A DNA stretch of 64,000 bases from G965218495 sp965262785 (GCA_965262785.1 OZ253559.1:62001-126000); one strand, 5' to 3'. Positions 45,846 to 55,167 are shown, counted from the stretch's first letter. Made by a program: numbers and translations. Notes: generated by a model from the sequence alone, not told the origin.

Positions 45846-46307
45846 ACCGTGCGGAGTACGTAGTACACGAACGGCGCTCATGGCTGACGCGTGTTTGGCA
45901 TTGTTTACCAGTGCCGGAGCGCGTGCTGGAGGCCGACTCGCGGGCGCAGGTGGCTCACGATAGAGCACGGACGGACCTTGGAAAGGGGCCAGGATCGGAA
46001 TCTGAGCCGCTGATGATGAATGTCAATAGTCTTCCCCGGTTTGCGACGATTAAATGTATCGGTTTGTTGAGGGGATGAGGGGGACGCGCGTCTGGGGCTG
46101 GCCGGCTCCAGGGGTGCGTTCCGGAAACCACCTGAACCTTCATTCGAGTCTGAGCGGCAAGACCCGTTGAACTACATCGAAGGGTAAGCGTCCTGGTACG
46201 CGGCCGGTGCGCAACTGCCTGCGTAGCACATGACGGTCATTGCCACTACAACCGCAGAAGTACCAACAGTACCCTGCTGCGTGGGCTGAGGTCTGGTGCT
46301 CTGAAAC
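45846..46307. other. Intergenic stretch containing repeat R2
   Basis: About 460 nt between convergent propeller genes F and G. Apart from repeat R2 nothing was recognised. Confidence 0.45.
46013..46110 (+). repeat. Direct repeat R2 (about 95 bp) with terminal palindrome
   Basis: Partner of R1. The end reads CTGGGGCTGGCCGGCTCCAG, again palindromic but with base changes on both arms relative to R1 that keep pairing, which hints at a selected hairpin. Confidence 0.85.
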
Positions 46308-47405
46308 TCAACGCCCCGATACTGTTATGTCGTATGCGATCACCAACGGAGCGCCATTTTCAGCCGCAACTGTACCGTATGCTCTATCACCACGGACAGC
46401 CTCAACATTTAATCCTGTTGGCAGCTCGAATCGCCCTACTTCCTGACTGGTCTGGTCCAGGACAACCCAAGTAGCATTCTGGGCACCAAAAGCGGTGCTA
46501 AGCTTCAGCCAGACACGCGCTTGATCATCTACAATGAGCTGATCGTATGCTGGCTTGTACCGGGGCAATGTGGCTGATTCCAAAGCCTTCCGTAGACTCG
46601 GAATCTCTCCTGTCCTCTTAAGGAAGTCCTCCCGGTCGGACCGGGTAACCGGCATTGGCGAGTGTTTCCAGACGATTGCTCCACGATCTAGGAAATCCAG
46701 TGACTTGATGCGAATATCCACCGAACCACTCATTCCATAGTACACAAGTCCGTCGTGCCCCACTTCAAACACCGGCCGCATGCCGAATGGCATAGGAAAC
46801 CCGTATAAAGTTCCGGAAGACAACGGATAGTTCACGCGTTCCATGTCCGGCAGCACAACCAGCGGTCGAGCGTGCCGTTTGCCATCACCGAGGCTGAGTA
46901 CGAATACGCTTTTAGAGCGTTCGGCACCTTCAAGGTCAAACAGCTCAGTGGAGCGGTGGTAACGAACAGCCATGCCTTGGCTTGTTACACCCAGCAGCTC
47001 TAAAGGGTAACTAAGTTCTTCAGACGATATCCTTAGAGTCCGTACGAATCGAAAATCATCTGGTGCAAACACCGTAACGCGTTGCAACTCATCATCCCAA
47101 ACGTAAACGGAGTCCTTGGGTCCGTTGACTATGGATGATGTCCGCCTGAATTCTCCGGGTCCCTCGCCTTCCGTCCCGATAAGCCCCACCTCATTTCCGG
47201 TTGAAGACACTACGTTGACTGCATGCCCGTCAGCGATAAAGATTCTGCCCGCGGAATCCACCGAGATCTTTGGTATCCTGGCGAAAAACAAGCCGTCTGG
47301 AGCATCACCGATTCGAAATGCCTCTTCGAGCGTGATCCTATGCTGACCGCTGCTGAAGGGTACAGCAATCAGCATGCACAACCCAAATGCAAGAAGTCTT
47401 CTCAT
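46308..47405 (-). CDS. Six-bladed beta-propeller exported protein (copy G)
   Basis: The ATG at 47405 gives a type I signal peptide (MRRLLAFGLCMLIAVPFSSG, then Gln-His). The ATG at 47447 is an alternative. The mature part, about 345 residues, shows 'SVDSAGRIFIADGHAVNV', 'LIGTEGEGPGEFRRTSSIV', 'DSVYVWDDELQRVTVF' and a last blade 'DQARVWLKLSTAFGAQNATW'. It lies about 65 nt after a small exported-protein gene on the same strand, so the two may be co-transcribed. Confidence 0.7.
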   Translation of the reverse strand: MRRLLAFGLCMLIAVPFSSGQHRITLEEAFRIGDAPDGLFFARIPKISVDSAGRIFIADGHAVNVVSSTGNEVGLIGTEGEGPGEFRRTSSIVNGPKDSVYVWDDELQRVTVFAPDDFRFVRTLRISSEELSYPLELLGVTSQGMAVRYHRSTELFDLEGAERSKSVFVLSLGDGKRHARPLVVLPDMERVNYPLSSGTLYGFPMPFGMRPVFEVGHDGLVYYGMSGSVDIRIKSLDFLDRGAIVWKHSPMPVTRSDREDFLKRTGEIPSLRKALESATLPRYKPAYDQLIVDDQARVWLKLSTAFGAQNATWVVLDQTSQEVGRFELPTGLNVEAVRGDRAYGTVAAENGAPLVIAYDITVSGR

Positions 47406-47471
47406 GAAATGTATCGTGTACGGTACAAGCATCATTCTACCCCACAATTCTAAGGGTCTGGCATATCCTCA

Positions 47472-47693
47472 CTAGGATGCAATCGGCTCAGGCAGTGCGG
47501 TGCAAGTGCCTCCCTCCGAGGTCCAAGTGCAACCACAGCTCCTTGGGAGGATCTCTTCGCCCACCACGAGCTGACGGCAGGCCATCGCAACTGCTGTCGC
47601 AGCATGTGCCTCAGTAAGGAAAGGCCACCACAGGAGCCAGATGCCCAAGATCCGGGCGAGTACAGACAGAGAGCGTATCGGGTTCCTGTTCAT
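47472..47693 (-). CDS. Small exported Cys-containing protein upstream of propeller G
   Basis: From the ATG at 47693 the product has 73 residues. A signal-like N-terminus (MNRNPIRSLSVLARILGIWL, cleavage near EAHA-A) precedes a short mature part with four Cys (ACRQL...RSCGCTW...GTC). In-frame ATGs at 47702 and 47723 are alternatives. In Bacteroidota, small exported peptides of the NVEALA kind often sit beside six-bladed propeller lipoproteins. This one has the right size and place but not a recognisable NVEALA sequence. No Shine-Dalgarno is evident. Confidence 0.4.
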   Translation of the reverse strand: MNRNPIRSLSVLARILGIWLLWWPFLTEAHAATAVAMACRQLVVGEEILPRSCGCTWTSEGGTCTALPEPIAS

Positions 47694-48539
47694 GACTGAC
47701 ATGGGCTGGGCATGTTTGAGCATGCTCCCAGAGTACTACATGAACCCATTCGAGTAGAGTCGGCAAAGCATGGAGCCTACCTCGCCGAGTTGCAGCAGAC
47801 CAAGTGCTATAAAGACCCCTTCGCGCACGCCCTGCCTACGCCTGTGCCGCCTGGACCGGGCATGGGGTAGTGGCCCGCTTCCTGGAAAACCAATGCGGGT
47901 GCGTCAGGCTAACTGACGCAAATACAGCGGGTGAAAGTCCCGTGTCATGAAAGTTTAACCAACTGCATGTCTCCGCGAGCCGTGCGTTGTCCCTCGTGAG
48001 GGTGACAGCGAAGCGTCGGTAGCGGCACGTGTGGCCAGGGCTAATGAGCACCGAAAAAGTTATCGTCCGGGATGCCGAGACTCTCCGTATGGTCGAAGGC
48101 AACATCAGCTCCACCGCTATGGTAAGGGGGAGCAGAGTCCCGCGGTGTCCGAGAACCCAGGGACGCACGCACGTATTGTGTCGGGACCTGAGAGGTCTCT
48201 CCATTGCCCAACCCCTCGGGGAGGGCCGCCAAAGCGTAGGCTAAATGCTGATCAGAGGATGTACGATGGAGAGAAATCAGACGCGATGATAGTAGCTAGT
48301 GATTGCCCGAAAAAGGCCTATTGGGAGCAATTTGCGGGCAGATTGTGGGTGGGCGGTAAGCCTGTAGTCGCGGTCAGGGGTGTGCGCAAGGCGCGCAGCC
48401 CCCGAATATGAGTGGATTTGGCACAAAGCCGCGGCCTTCAGCCAGCTTTTCATGCCATTGCACTACAAACACGATATAGGTTTGCGCTCTCCCCATTGCA
48501 AGGAGTCTGGCTTGCTCCCGTGGCGGCGCTGGTAGGGCC

Positions 48540-49964
48540 TTACTGCGCCCTACTGCGTGCCTGGTACCACTTTCGTCGGCGCGCTTCCTTCTGCTTCAGA
48601 ACCTGACCTATGCGGTGCACATTGGTGGCCACCACTACCAGTGCCAGCGTCCTGTCGAAGCCGGCCTTGCCATGGGTGCGCACTAGTGACATCCCCCGGT
48701 GATCGAGATTATTGATCGCCGACTCTATGGCCGGATGTTGACGCCGGGCTGCCACGAAGTCCGGATGGGTCTCTCGTTCGCGGTCCGCTTTACGGAGCCG
48801 CCCCTTTCGAGGCATCACGTTCAGGTCCAACAACTTGTCAAGCTGCTCGCGATTCTCTGGCGTGTAAAACCCCTTGTCCATACTGCATGATGCCAGCGCC
48901 GGGTAGCGCCGCTTCGCCTCTGCAAGGAATGGTACGATCATGTCTTGGTCGCCGCCTTCGTGCTGCACATGGTGGCGCAGAATGAATTGGTGCTGATCCT
49001 CCAACACGCAGACCGGTACGCCCAACTCTGCCATCACGCCCGCCTTCCCTTTGTTGATCCAGCGCGTGTGGGGCTCATGCACGGAGAAGAGCTTCTGGCC
49101 GTGCGGAATCTTCTCGCCCTTGATCAAACGGCGCGATACCTGGTCTATCAGCTTGCCTCCAGTCCGCAAATACCACGACACCTCCGCGCTTTCAACATCG
49201 TTTTGCCTCAATATCGCTTGCGTAGCCGCTGCCTTCGACACGATAGTGCGGCAAAGTGCAAGGTAGTCTGCCACTTTCGATGCACTACGACACTGCCGGG
49301 AAGTGCGCACGCGATAAAAGGCGCGCTCTATTTTCTTGATCCAGGCCTGCGACTTGCGCCAGCCCGCTATCGCATGCTGCTGGCACAGACGCGCCAGCTT
49401 CCTGATCAGACGGCGCAGCGCATCCCACAGCAAACGGACATCAGTGGGCCACTCCACATGGGTCTTCGCAACCGCTGAGTCGGCCCGGCAGTGAAGCGGA
49501 TCAGAGCTCTTGTGCTTCAACAGCTGATGCCCACGGGCCACCACCACCGCATTGATCTGCTGCAGCGCTTCCTCGGTAAGCAGACTCACGTTGTCAATAA
49601 CGGTCTGCAGGCGATACTGGTGCTTATCTCCAAAATCTGCATGCCCCAGCATCTGGCGCAGCGCCGTGTGAAAGTTCGCCAATTCTACCAGACGGTCGAA
49701 ATCGCAGTCGAGCGCCTTCTGCAGCGTGCCTAAAACGAAGATCCGCCACAGACACAGTCCCGGGCGACCACGCCGCAAATTGACCTTCGCGCCTAACTGC
49801 TCCCGCAGGATCGCGAACACCCGCTCGCGTGTCGCACGGTGCGTGAAGATGTCCTGCAGTCCACGGAGCGCAGCCGGAATATCGTCTCTGGACCGAGCGT
49901 CAAAGCTGATCTCTCCAATGGGCGTGTGCCCAAGCTCAAACTGTGACTCGAAGATCGCGCGCAT
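48540..49964 (-). CDS. ISNCY-family transposase
   Basis: A 474-residue protein, apparently full length. The N-terminus (FELGHTPIGEISFDARSRDD, IPAALRGLQDIF) and the block 'RDDIPAALRGLQ' are typical of ISNCY transposases. The middle carries a DDE-like core ('LHCRADSAVAKTHVEWPTD', 'CVLEDQHQFILRHHVQHEGG', 'SMDKGFYTPENREQLDKL'). The C-terminus ends with 'SAINNLDHRGMSLVRTHGKA', a conserved Glu-bearing block. No frame break was seen. Terminal repeats were not found in the flanks. Confidence 0.9.
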   Translation of the reverse strand: MRAIFESQFELGHTPIGEISFDARSRDDIPAALRGLQDIFTHRATRERVFAILREQLGAKVNLRRGRPGLCLWRIFVLGTLQKALDCDFDRLVELANFHTALRQMLGHADFGDKHQYRLQTVIDNVSLLTEEALQQINAVVVARGHQLLKHKSSDPLHCRADSAVAKTHVEWPTDVRLLWDALRRLIRKLARLCQQHAIAGWRKSQAWIKKIERAFYRVRTSRQCRSASKVADYLALCRTIVSKAAATQAILRQNDVESAEVSWYLRTGGKLIDQVSRRLIKGEKIPHGQKLFSVHEPHTRWINKGKAGVMAELGVPVCVLEDQHQFILRHHVQHEGGDQDMIVPFLAEAKRRYPALASCSMDKGFYTPENREQLDKLLDLNVMPRKGRLRKADRERETHPDFVAARRQHPAIESAINNLDHRGMSLVRTHGKAGFDRTLALVVVATNVHRIGQVLKQKEARRRKWYQARSRAQ

Positions 49965-50411
49965 GGCAGTAAATCGGGCGAATGTTGGGGCAGAAGCGTA
50001 CTAATCACGCCAATAACGGTACTAAGATCGGAAAACGGCGCAACATTCGCTAAAACAACGCAGGCAGCCGTTGGGGAAACTGCCCCGAAAACAGCCGCCC
50101 GACACTCCAAAATGCCCGATTTTCCGCCGCACGGGCCCGTACATCTGCCCTATGCGCCCAAGACTGCCGGTCTGCAGAGCCGATCAGGCATTTTTCGGGC
50201 AAGCACTAGCTTTGAAGCCGGCGAACAAAGCGTGGGTGCCCACGTGGCGGAGCTGGTGGAGCGAAGCGTCGCGCCCAAGGGGAAACCGCGAAGCCCTGCA
50301 CGTACCGGACGCTGAGCCGGATTCTGCGTGTCCCATGGGGTGGATCGGTTACGGCTGCGGGTCGGCTTGCCGGCTTGCTAACGTCATGCGCGACGGCGCG
50401 ACCCAAGGGAG

Positions 50412-50443
50412 GAGCCGGATGCGCTAGCGCGCACGTCCGGATC
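50412..50443 (+). ncRNA. Group II intron domain V
   Basis: GAGCCGGAT pairs with GTCCGGATC with one G-A mismatch at the third pair. GCGC pairs with GCGC under a TAGC loop, with an AC bulge on the 3-prime side. The AGC triad is present. The loop is not GNRA, so the ribozyme core may be degenerate. Confidence 0.65.
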
Positions 50444-50482
50444 TGTCCGGGGCCCCCGGGGAAACTCGGGGGCTACCGGGAT

Positions 50483-51049
50483 GCTTGAGCGTCGCGCAGC
50501 CATTCTAAGTTGCCGACTACATTCACGTTGAGCGGACTCAAAAATTCGCGTCCACTATGCCTTCAAGCGAAACCTTGCCCACCAAATCATTTGGCAGAGT
50601 GTGCATCCTCTCTCGTCGCATGGACTACGCTGATTGAGTGTTCCGGGGAGGGAGCTACATCCCAGTGCCAAAGCGTGCAAGGCGCCTTCTCCACCAGTTT
50701 TCAAACCTGCGTGAACGCCTCGCGAAACACCCAGGCGCGAAGAGTCGAACGGTACCGCCACATATAGGAATCCTCGAACGAGCGCCACGTACGGTCGGGC
50801 ACCTTTTGCAGCATGTGTATGGCCTGGTGCTGCCCGCGCACCTGCTCGCATATGAGCAAGTCAATGGAGTCCTTCCGCCAACGGCGGTAGGCGTCTTTCT
50901 GCGCGTAGCTTCTGACGGGGCGAAGCAGCTTAAGCAACGGAATATAGTTGCCGCAATTTAGGTACGACTATAGTAACTGATCGTACCGCTGTTCGAGCAT
51001 ATTTGGGCACCTAGCGTAACAATACGGTACGCCCCGTAACGCAGGTTCA
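50483..51049. other. Intergenic stretch between the intron and thiL
   Basis: A minus-strand frame at 50701-50960 ('LLRPVRSYAQKDAYRRWRKD', 'MWRYRSTLRAWVF') looks mildly protein-like, but no family or start signal is recognised. Nothing else was found. Confidence 0.35.
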
Positions 51050-52039
51050 CTAAGTCACGAAGTGCTCCCACCCCTTGCGCTGTAGCATATCCACCCGCCC
51101 GTTGCGGCGCTTTACCACGACAGCGTCCGATGCAGCAGTAAAGCGCCCGATGGCCGTATAAGTTGACGGATCAAGCTTTCCCAGGTCTTTCTCTGTAGCA
51201 GCAAACACGAGCTCGTAGTCTTCACCCCAAAACAGTGCGTAGTCCAGGGCGTCTTCGCCAAGCAGTGTGGAGACCTCTACTGCAACCGCCGAAACCGGCA
51301 GCGTATCGGCGTCTACTATGGCGCCGCAGCGGCTGGCATCACAGAGGTGGTGGATTTCCGTGGCCAAGCCATCGGAAATGTCCGTCAGAGCATGCGGCCG
51401 AGCCCCGCGTGCGCGCCAGTCCAGAACGACATCCAGTCGCGCTGCCGGATCAAAATGGGCCTCGAGTGCCGCTTCACCAGCTGCCCGCTGCTCCGAGCTC
51501 TCTGCCAGCATCCACTGCAGCCCGGCGTGAGAGGCGCCAAGCGTGCCTGTGACGCACAGCACGTCGCCAGGCTGAGCGCCACTTCGCAGCACCACGTCCT
51601 GCTGCAGCGCTTCGCCTACCACTGTGACCGATATCGTGAGCAGGCGGGACCGCGTGGTGTCGCCACCAACGAGCGCAACGTTATACTCCTGCGCTCGCTC
51701 TTGCAGCCCCTGGTAAAGAGAGTCTATTGCCGCTACGCCCATGGTGCCAGGGGCGCTGAGGGAGACGACTGCGCACTGCGGCTGGCCATTCATGGCCACA
51801 ATGTCGCTAACGCTGGACGCCATCGCCTTGCGCCCTATCAGGCGAAATGGCATACGGTCCGGCAAGAAGTGTTCGCCGGCTACCATAGTGTCGACCGTGA
51901 CCAAAAGCGCGCGCCCGGAGCCCATGCCGTATACGGCAGCGTCATCCCCGATGCCCTTGATCACGCCCGGCATTGGGTCGACAAGTGCTTGAAGCCGCGC
52001 GATGAGGCCAGCCTCGCCAATGTCACCGAGCGTTTTCAT
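51050..52039 (-). CDS. thiL: Thiamine-monophosphate kinase
   Basis: 329 residues from the ATG at 52039, which overlaps the anmK stop as ATGA; longer in-frame starts run through unrelated sequence. ThiL motifs: MKTLGDIGEAGLI at the start, GIGDDAAV (29-36) for Mg/ATP binding, 'VTVDTMVAGEHF' (47-58), 'ASSVSDIVAMNG' (74-85), 'GGDTTRS' and 'DISDGLATEIHHL'. It phosphorylates thiamine monophosphate to thiamine diphosphate, the active cofactor, in the cytoplasm. It is the last gene of the minus-strand run that begins upstream with the regulator and lptE. Confidence 0.95.
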   Translation of the reverse strand: MKTLGDIGEAGLIARLQALVDPMPGVIKGIGDDAAVYGMGSGRALLVTVDTMVAGEHFLPDRMPFRLIGRKAMASSVSDIVAMNGQPQCAVVSLSAPGTMGVAAIDSLYQGLQERAQEYNVALVGGDTTRSRLLTISVTVVGEALQQDVVLRSGAQPGDVLCVTGTLGASHAGLQWMLAESSEQRAAGEAALEAHFDPAARLDVVLDWRARGARPHALTDISDGLATEIHHLCDASRCGAIVDADTLPVSAVAVEVSTLLGEDALDYALFWGEDYELVFAATEKDLGKLDPSTYTAIGRFTAASDAVVVKRRNGRVDMLQRKGWEHFVT

Positions 52040-53211
52040 CCGGGCAGGCATATCTTGCCTAAGATGGTTGGCCGGAGCGCTCCCGTGGCGCCGGGCATGT
52101 TTGTCGGCCGGCCGCTGATGGTTTCGTGAGCCAGCACGGCGAAGCAGAGTGCTTCCTTGGCATCGCTGTCGACCCCAAAAGCATCGGAAGGAGCAACCTC
52201 CACGGGCGCAAAGCAGTCCTGGAGCATGCGCATCAGTGTCTTGTTGCGCCGGCCGCCACCGGATACAATCAGAACATCCAGAAGGTTTGTACCCTGCACA
52301 AAGGCGCGGTAGGCTTGGCAAGCAGCGCGCGCGGTCAGCGCTGTCGCCGTCGCCAGGATGTCTTCCTTGGATAGTTCGCTGCAAGCGGCCAGAAAGCGGC
52401 GCACGTACGAGGGGCCGTAGCGCTCACGGCCGGTCGACTTGGGTGGGTGCATAAGGAAGTATGTATCCCTAAGTAATTCACTGAGCACCGCCTCGGACGG
52501 GCGGCCCAGCGCAGCGACCCGGCCATCGCGGTCAAATGGCATGCCGAGCAGCAGTTCTGCCAGCGCATCAAGGATCATGTTCCCGCACCCCGTATCGAAG
52601 CCGGAGACGTCCTTGCTGTTCCCGCCCGATGGCAGCACGGTCAGATTCGCGATGCCGCCCACGTTAAGCAGGCCACGCGTCTGGTTTTTATCGCCAAAGA
52701 CAACGTAGTCGTAATATGGTACCAGCGGCGCACCCTGGCCGCCGAGCGCTATATCCGCCATCCGGAAGTCCCCAACTACCGGAACCCGCAAGAGGTTGGC
52801 GAGCACAGACGGATCTCCAATCTGCAGCGTAGATGCCACCTCCATTTCAGCGCAGGGCGCGGCATCCGGCACGTGCCGTATCGTCTGTCCGTGCGACCCG
52901 ACCAGGTCCAACGCGTCAACGCCGGCCGCCTTCATCGCACTAAGGACGCAGCGGGCGTATTCGTGAGCAACGCGTACGTTGAGCTGCGACAGCATGGTGA
53001 TCGAAAAGGCCTCGCTTGTTGTCGCCTCCATCAGCAGCGTGCGCAGCGAAGGGCAGTAGGGTGTGGTGGAAAAGCCTTTCTGCGAGACCTCTATGGAGGG
53101 GCCGTGCCCCGCAATGTGGGCAATCGCTACATCCACGCCGTCCAGGGAGGTCCCGCTCATGACCCCAGCAACCATCCATTCTCGCTGTGGACTGAGCGGG
53201 AGGCGCGTCAT
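52036..53211 (-). CDS. anmK: Anhydro-N-acetylmuramic acid kinase
   Basis: 391 residues with the family's N-terminal nucleotide-binding loop GVMSGTSLDGVDV (16-28), 'GSHGQTI' and 'FDTGCGNMILDAL', and 'LIVSGGGRRNKTLM' toward the end. It converts 1,6-anhydro-MurNAc released from cell-wall turnover into MurNAc-6-phosphate for peptidoglycan recycling. The length is normal. It overlaps the TPR gene upstream and thiL downstream by 4 nt each, so the three are translationally coupled. Confidence 0.95.
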   Translation of the reverse strand: MTRLPLSPQREWMVAGVMSGTSLDGVDVAIAHIAGHGPSIEVSQKGFSTTPYCPSLRTLLMEATTSEAFSITMLSQLNVRVAHEYARCVLSAMKAAGVDALDLVGSHGQTIRHVPDAAPCAEMEVASTLQIGDPSVLANLLRVPVVGDFRMADIALGGQGAPLVPYYDYVVFGDKNQTRGLLNVGGIANLTVLPSGGNSKDVSGFDTGCGNMILDALAELLLGMPFDRDGRVAALGRPSEAVLSELLRDTYFLMHPPKSTGRERYGPSYVRRFLAACSELSKEDILATATALTARAACQAYRAFVQGTNLLDVLIVSGGGRRNKTLMRMLQDCFAPVEVAPSDAFGVDSDAKEALCFAVLAHETISGRPTNMPGATGALRPTILGKICLPG

Positions 53212-53690
53212 GCAGTGTCGCCCTCAGCCTGCTGCAGCAATTCTCGCGCCTTTTCCATGTAACGTTCTGCGCTATCCGGGTGCTTGCTTGCAAGCATTTG
53301 GTAAACCCTTGCGGCTTCTCCGTATTGCTGCTGCCCAGACAGGATTCGGGCCCACGTCTCTGTCACGACTTCGTTATCGCTCAGCGTGGGGTCCGGATCG
53401 TCAAACTGGGCAGCGGTGATTGGGCCGGACGACTGCCCGGTCTCCATATCCGAAAGAATCTGGTCAACATCAACCGGCGCGGTCCCCGCCCGGGCGAGGT
53501 TTGCGGCGGCCAGCCAAGTCTCCGCGGCTTCCGGCCACCGCTGCAGAATCTCCAGGGCGTGCCCAAGCGCGTACTGTGCTCCAAGGTGTCCAGGGTTGTC
53601 ATGTGCCAGCATGCTCAGCGGATCTATGGCTTCATGAACGCGCCCCGCTTCTATGAGGGCCATGGCACTGGAGAGCGAGTGAGCAATCAT
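53208..53690 (-). CDS. Tetratricopeptide-repeat protein
   Basis: 160 residues with TPR-like helical pairs: 'AGRVHEAIDPLSMLAHDNPG', 'YALGHALEILQRWPEAAETW' and 'GEAARVYQMLASKHPDSAER'. No signal peptide is seen, so it is probably cytoplasmic and a protein-protein adaptor. It sits 4 nt after the GT2 gene and overlaps anmK by 4 nt. The partner is unknown; a role next to the membrane glycosyltransferase is possible. Confidence 0.75.
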   Translation of the reverse strand: MIAHSLSSAMALIEAGRVHEAIDPLSMLAHDNPGHLGAQYALGHALEILQRWPEAAETWLAAANLARAGTAPVDVDQILSDMETGQSSGPITAAQFDDPDPTLSDNEVVTETWARILSGQQQYGEAARVYQMLASKHPDSAERYMEKARELLQQAEGDTA

Positions 53691-53694
53691 AAAT

Positions 53695-55161
53695 TCAGGC
53701 GGTTTGTGTGCGGGTGCGACGGGCCTGCAGCACGTTCCAGAAGGTTACAAATGAGAACGCAAGTGCAAACACCGCCTGAAAAGGCAGTGCCGCCCACGCG
53801 CCCTGTAAAGCTAACACGACCAGACCAGCAATGGAATAGGCCGCCAGTAGTGCCTCGCCAAACATTACAGGGTTTACGGAGCGCTGCGCGTAGCGAGACG
53901 TCCACCAGGGCCTGTCGGTGTGCTTCGGGGTCCGCTCAAATGGTGTCCGATGCTGGCGGGCGGCCTGCCAGATCGCGCGCGTGTTGGATAGCGCCATTCC
54001 CATCGTGCCAGCCATCACCATAGGAAAGAACATCATACGCCGGCCCCAATCCGGGTACAGCGAGCGCTGCGCAAACAACTGTGCCAAAAAGAACCCCAAG
54101 AGTCCGACAAGGCTGAGACCCATGAGTGTAAAATACCATTGGCCGGGCCCAATGCCCGCGTGTTCCATAATCAGCAGCGGCGCATGCAGCAGCGTCGCCA
54201 CCGCCAGGAACGGAAACACTATATGCGCCGTCAGGTGCAGTGTGCCCTCGACCTTGATCGGTGCGGTCTGCGTGGAGCGCCACAGGCGTCCCAGGAGCTT
54301 GATGGCGGTCTCTGCGGTGCCCTTCGTCCAACGAAATTGCTGTGCCCGCCACGCATTCATGTCTTGTGGCAACTCTGCGGGGACTGCCAGGTCAGCCATG
54401 AAGCGAAACCGCCATCCTTTAAGCTGTGCCCGGTAACTCAGGTCGAGGTCTTCAGTCAGCGTAGTACTCTGCCAGCCGCCGGCCTCCTCAATGCACGTGC
54501 GACGCCATACGCCTGCGGTGCCGTTGAAGTTCATAAAGTGACCGCTGGCATGTCGCGCCGCCTGTTCCAGCGCAAAGTGCCCATCCAGCGCAAAGGCCTG
54601 GAGCCGGGTCAGCCAGGACACGTTCGCATTAAGGTGGCTCCAGCGTGCCTGGACCATGCCAATCGTCGGGTCATTGAATGCTGGCACAATGCGCCTCAGG
54701 AAGTCCGGCTGCGGCACGAAGTCCGCGTCGAACATGGCAATGAACGCTGCCTGGCTCAGGGTCATCCCGTTTGCAAGGGCCCCGGCCTTGTAGCCGTCGC
54801 GACAGGTGCGCCGGATGTGCGTGATGTTGATGCCACGGGCGAACCAATGCCGGACGCGGCGCGCTATGATGGCAGTGGAGTCGTCCGTGGAGTCGTCCAG
54901 GATCTGGACCTCGAGTTGATCGCGCGGATAGTCAAGGCGAGCGACCGCGTCAATGACGCGCTGCGCCACCAGCGCCTCGTTATAAAGCGGCACCTGGACG
55001 GTAACGGCTGGCCATACGGTCCCATTGCACGCTAGCGTAGCGCCTTGGGCCCGGCCTTGGCGCGTCTTGTCGTGCCGTACGAAGATGAGCGCCAAAAACA
55101 GCAGATTAACCCCGTACAGCACCAGCACGATCATCGCGAACGCATACAGGAAGGCGATCAT
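53695..55161 (-). CDS. Membrane-bound family 2 glycosyltransferase (cellulose-synthase-like)
   Basis: 488 residues. One N-terminal membrane helix (3-26) precedes a cytoplasmic GT-A domain. It has the processive D, D, D, QxxRW signature: LDDSTDDST, MFDADFVP, 'TEDLDLSYR' and 'QQFRWTKG'. Three to four C-terminal membrane helices follow, one pair split by a basic loop. It resembles the glucomannan/beta-glucan synthase-like transferases common in Bacteroidota. It should polymerise or transfer a sugar at the inner membrane for an exopolysaccharide or glycolipid. It lies 6 nt after lptE, hinting at an envelope role. Confidence 0.85.
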   Translation of the reverse strand: MIAFLYAFAMIVLVLYGVNLLFLALIFVRHDKTRQGRAQGATLACNGTVWPAVTVQVPLYNEALVAQRVIDAVARLDYPRDQLEVQILDDSTDDSTAIIARRVRHWFARGINITHIRRTCRDGYKAGALANGMTLSQAAFIAMFDADFVPQPDFLRRIVPAFNDPTIGMVQARWSHLNANVSWLTRLQAFALDGHFALEQAARHASGHFMNFNGTAGVWRRTCIEEAGGWQSTTLTEDLDLSYRAQLKGWRFRFMADLAVPAELPQDMNAWRAQQFRWTKGTAETAIKLLGRLWRSTQTAPIKVEGTLHLTAHIVFPFLAVATLLHAPLLIMEHAGIGPGQWYFTLMGLSLVGLLGFFLAQLFAQRSLYPDWGRRMMFFPMVMAGTMGMALSNTRAIWQAARQHRTPFERTPKHTDRPWWTSRYAQRSVNPVMFGEALLAAYSIAGLVVLALQGAWAALPFQAVFALAFSFVTFWNVLQARRTRTQTA

Positions 55162-55167
55162 GGCACG

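Larger units (their letters stand above)
47899..50482 (+). mobile_element. Group II intron split by (or carrying) an ISNCY element
   Basis: The 5-prime end GTGCG at 47899 is followed by a hairpin (GCGTCAG/CTGACGC) and GGGTGAAAGTCCC, typical of bacterial group II domain I. Intron-like sequence continues to about 48420. The 3-prime end shows domain V at 50412-50443 and a domain VI-like hairpin (CCCCCGGGGAAACTCGGGGG) before an AT end at about 50482. Between lies an ISNCY transposase on the opposite strand; no reverse transcriptase/maturase frame remains. Intron boundaries are approximate. Confidence 0.65.

Noticed and set aside
53280..54023. Plus-strand frame opposite the TPR and GT2 genes
   Set aside because: Shadow of two well-supported genes, with no start signal or motif.
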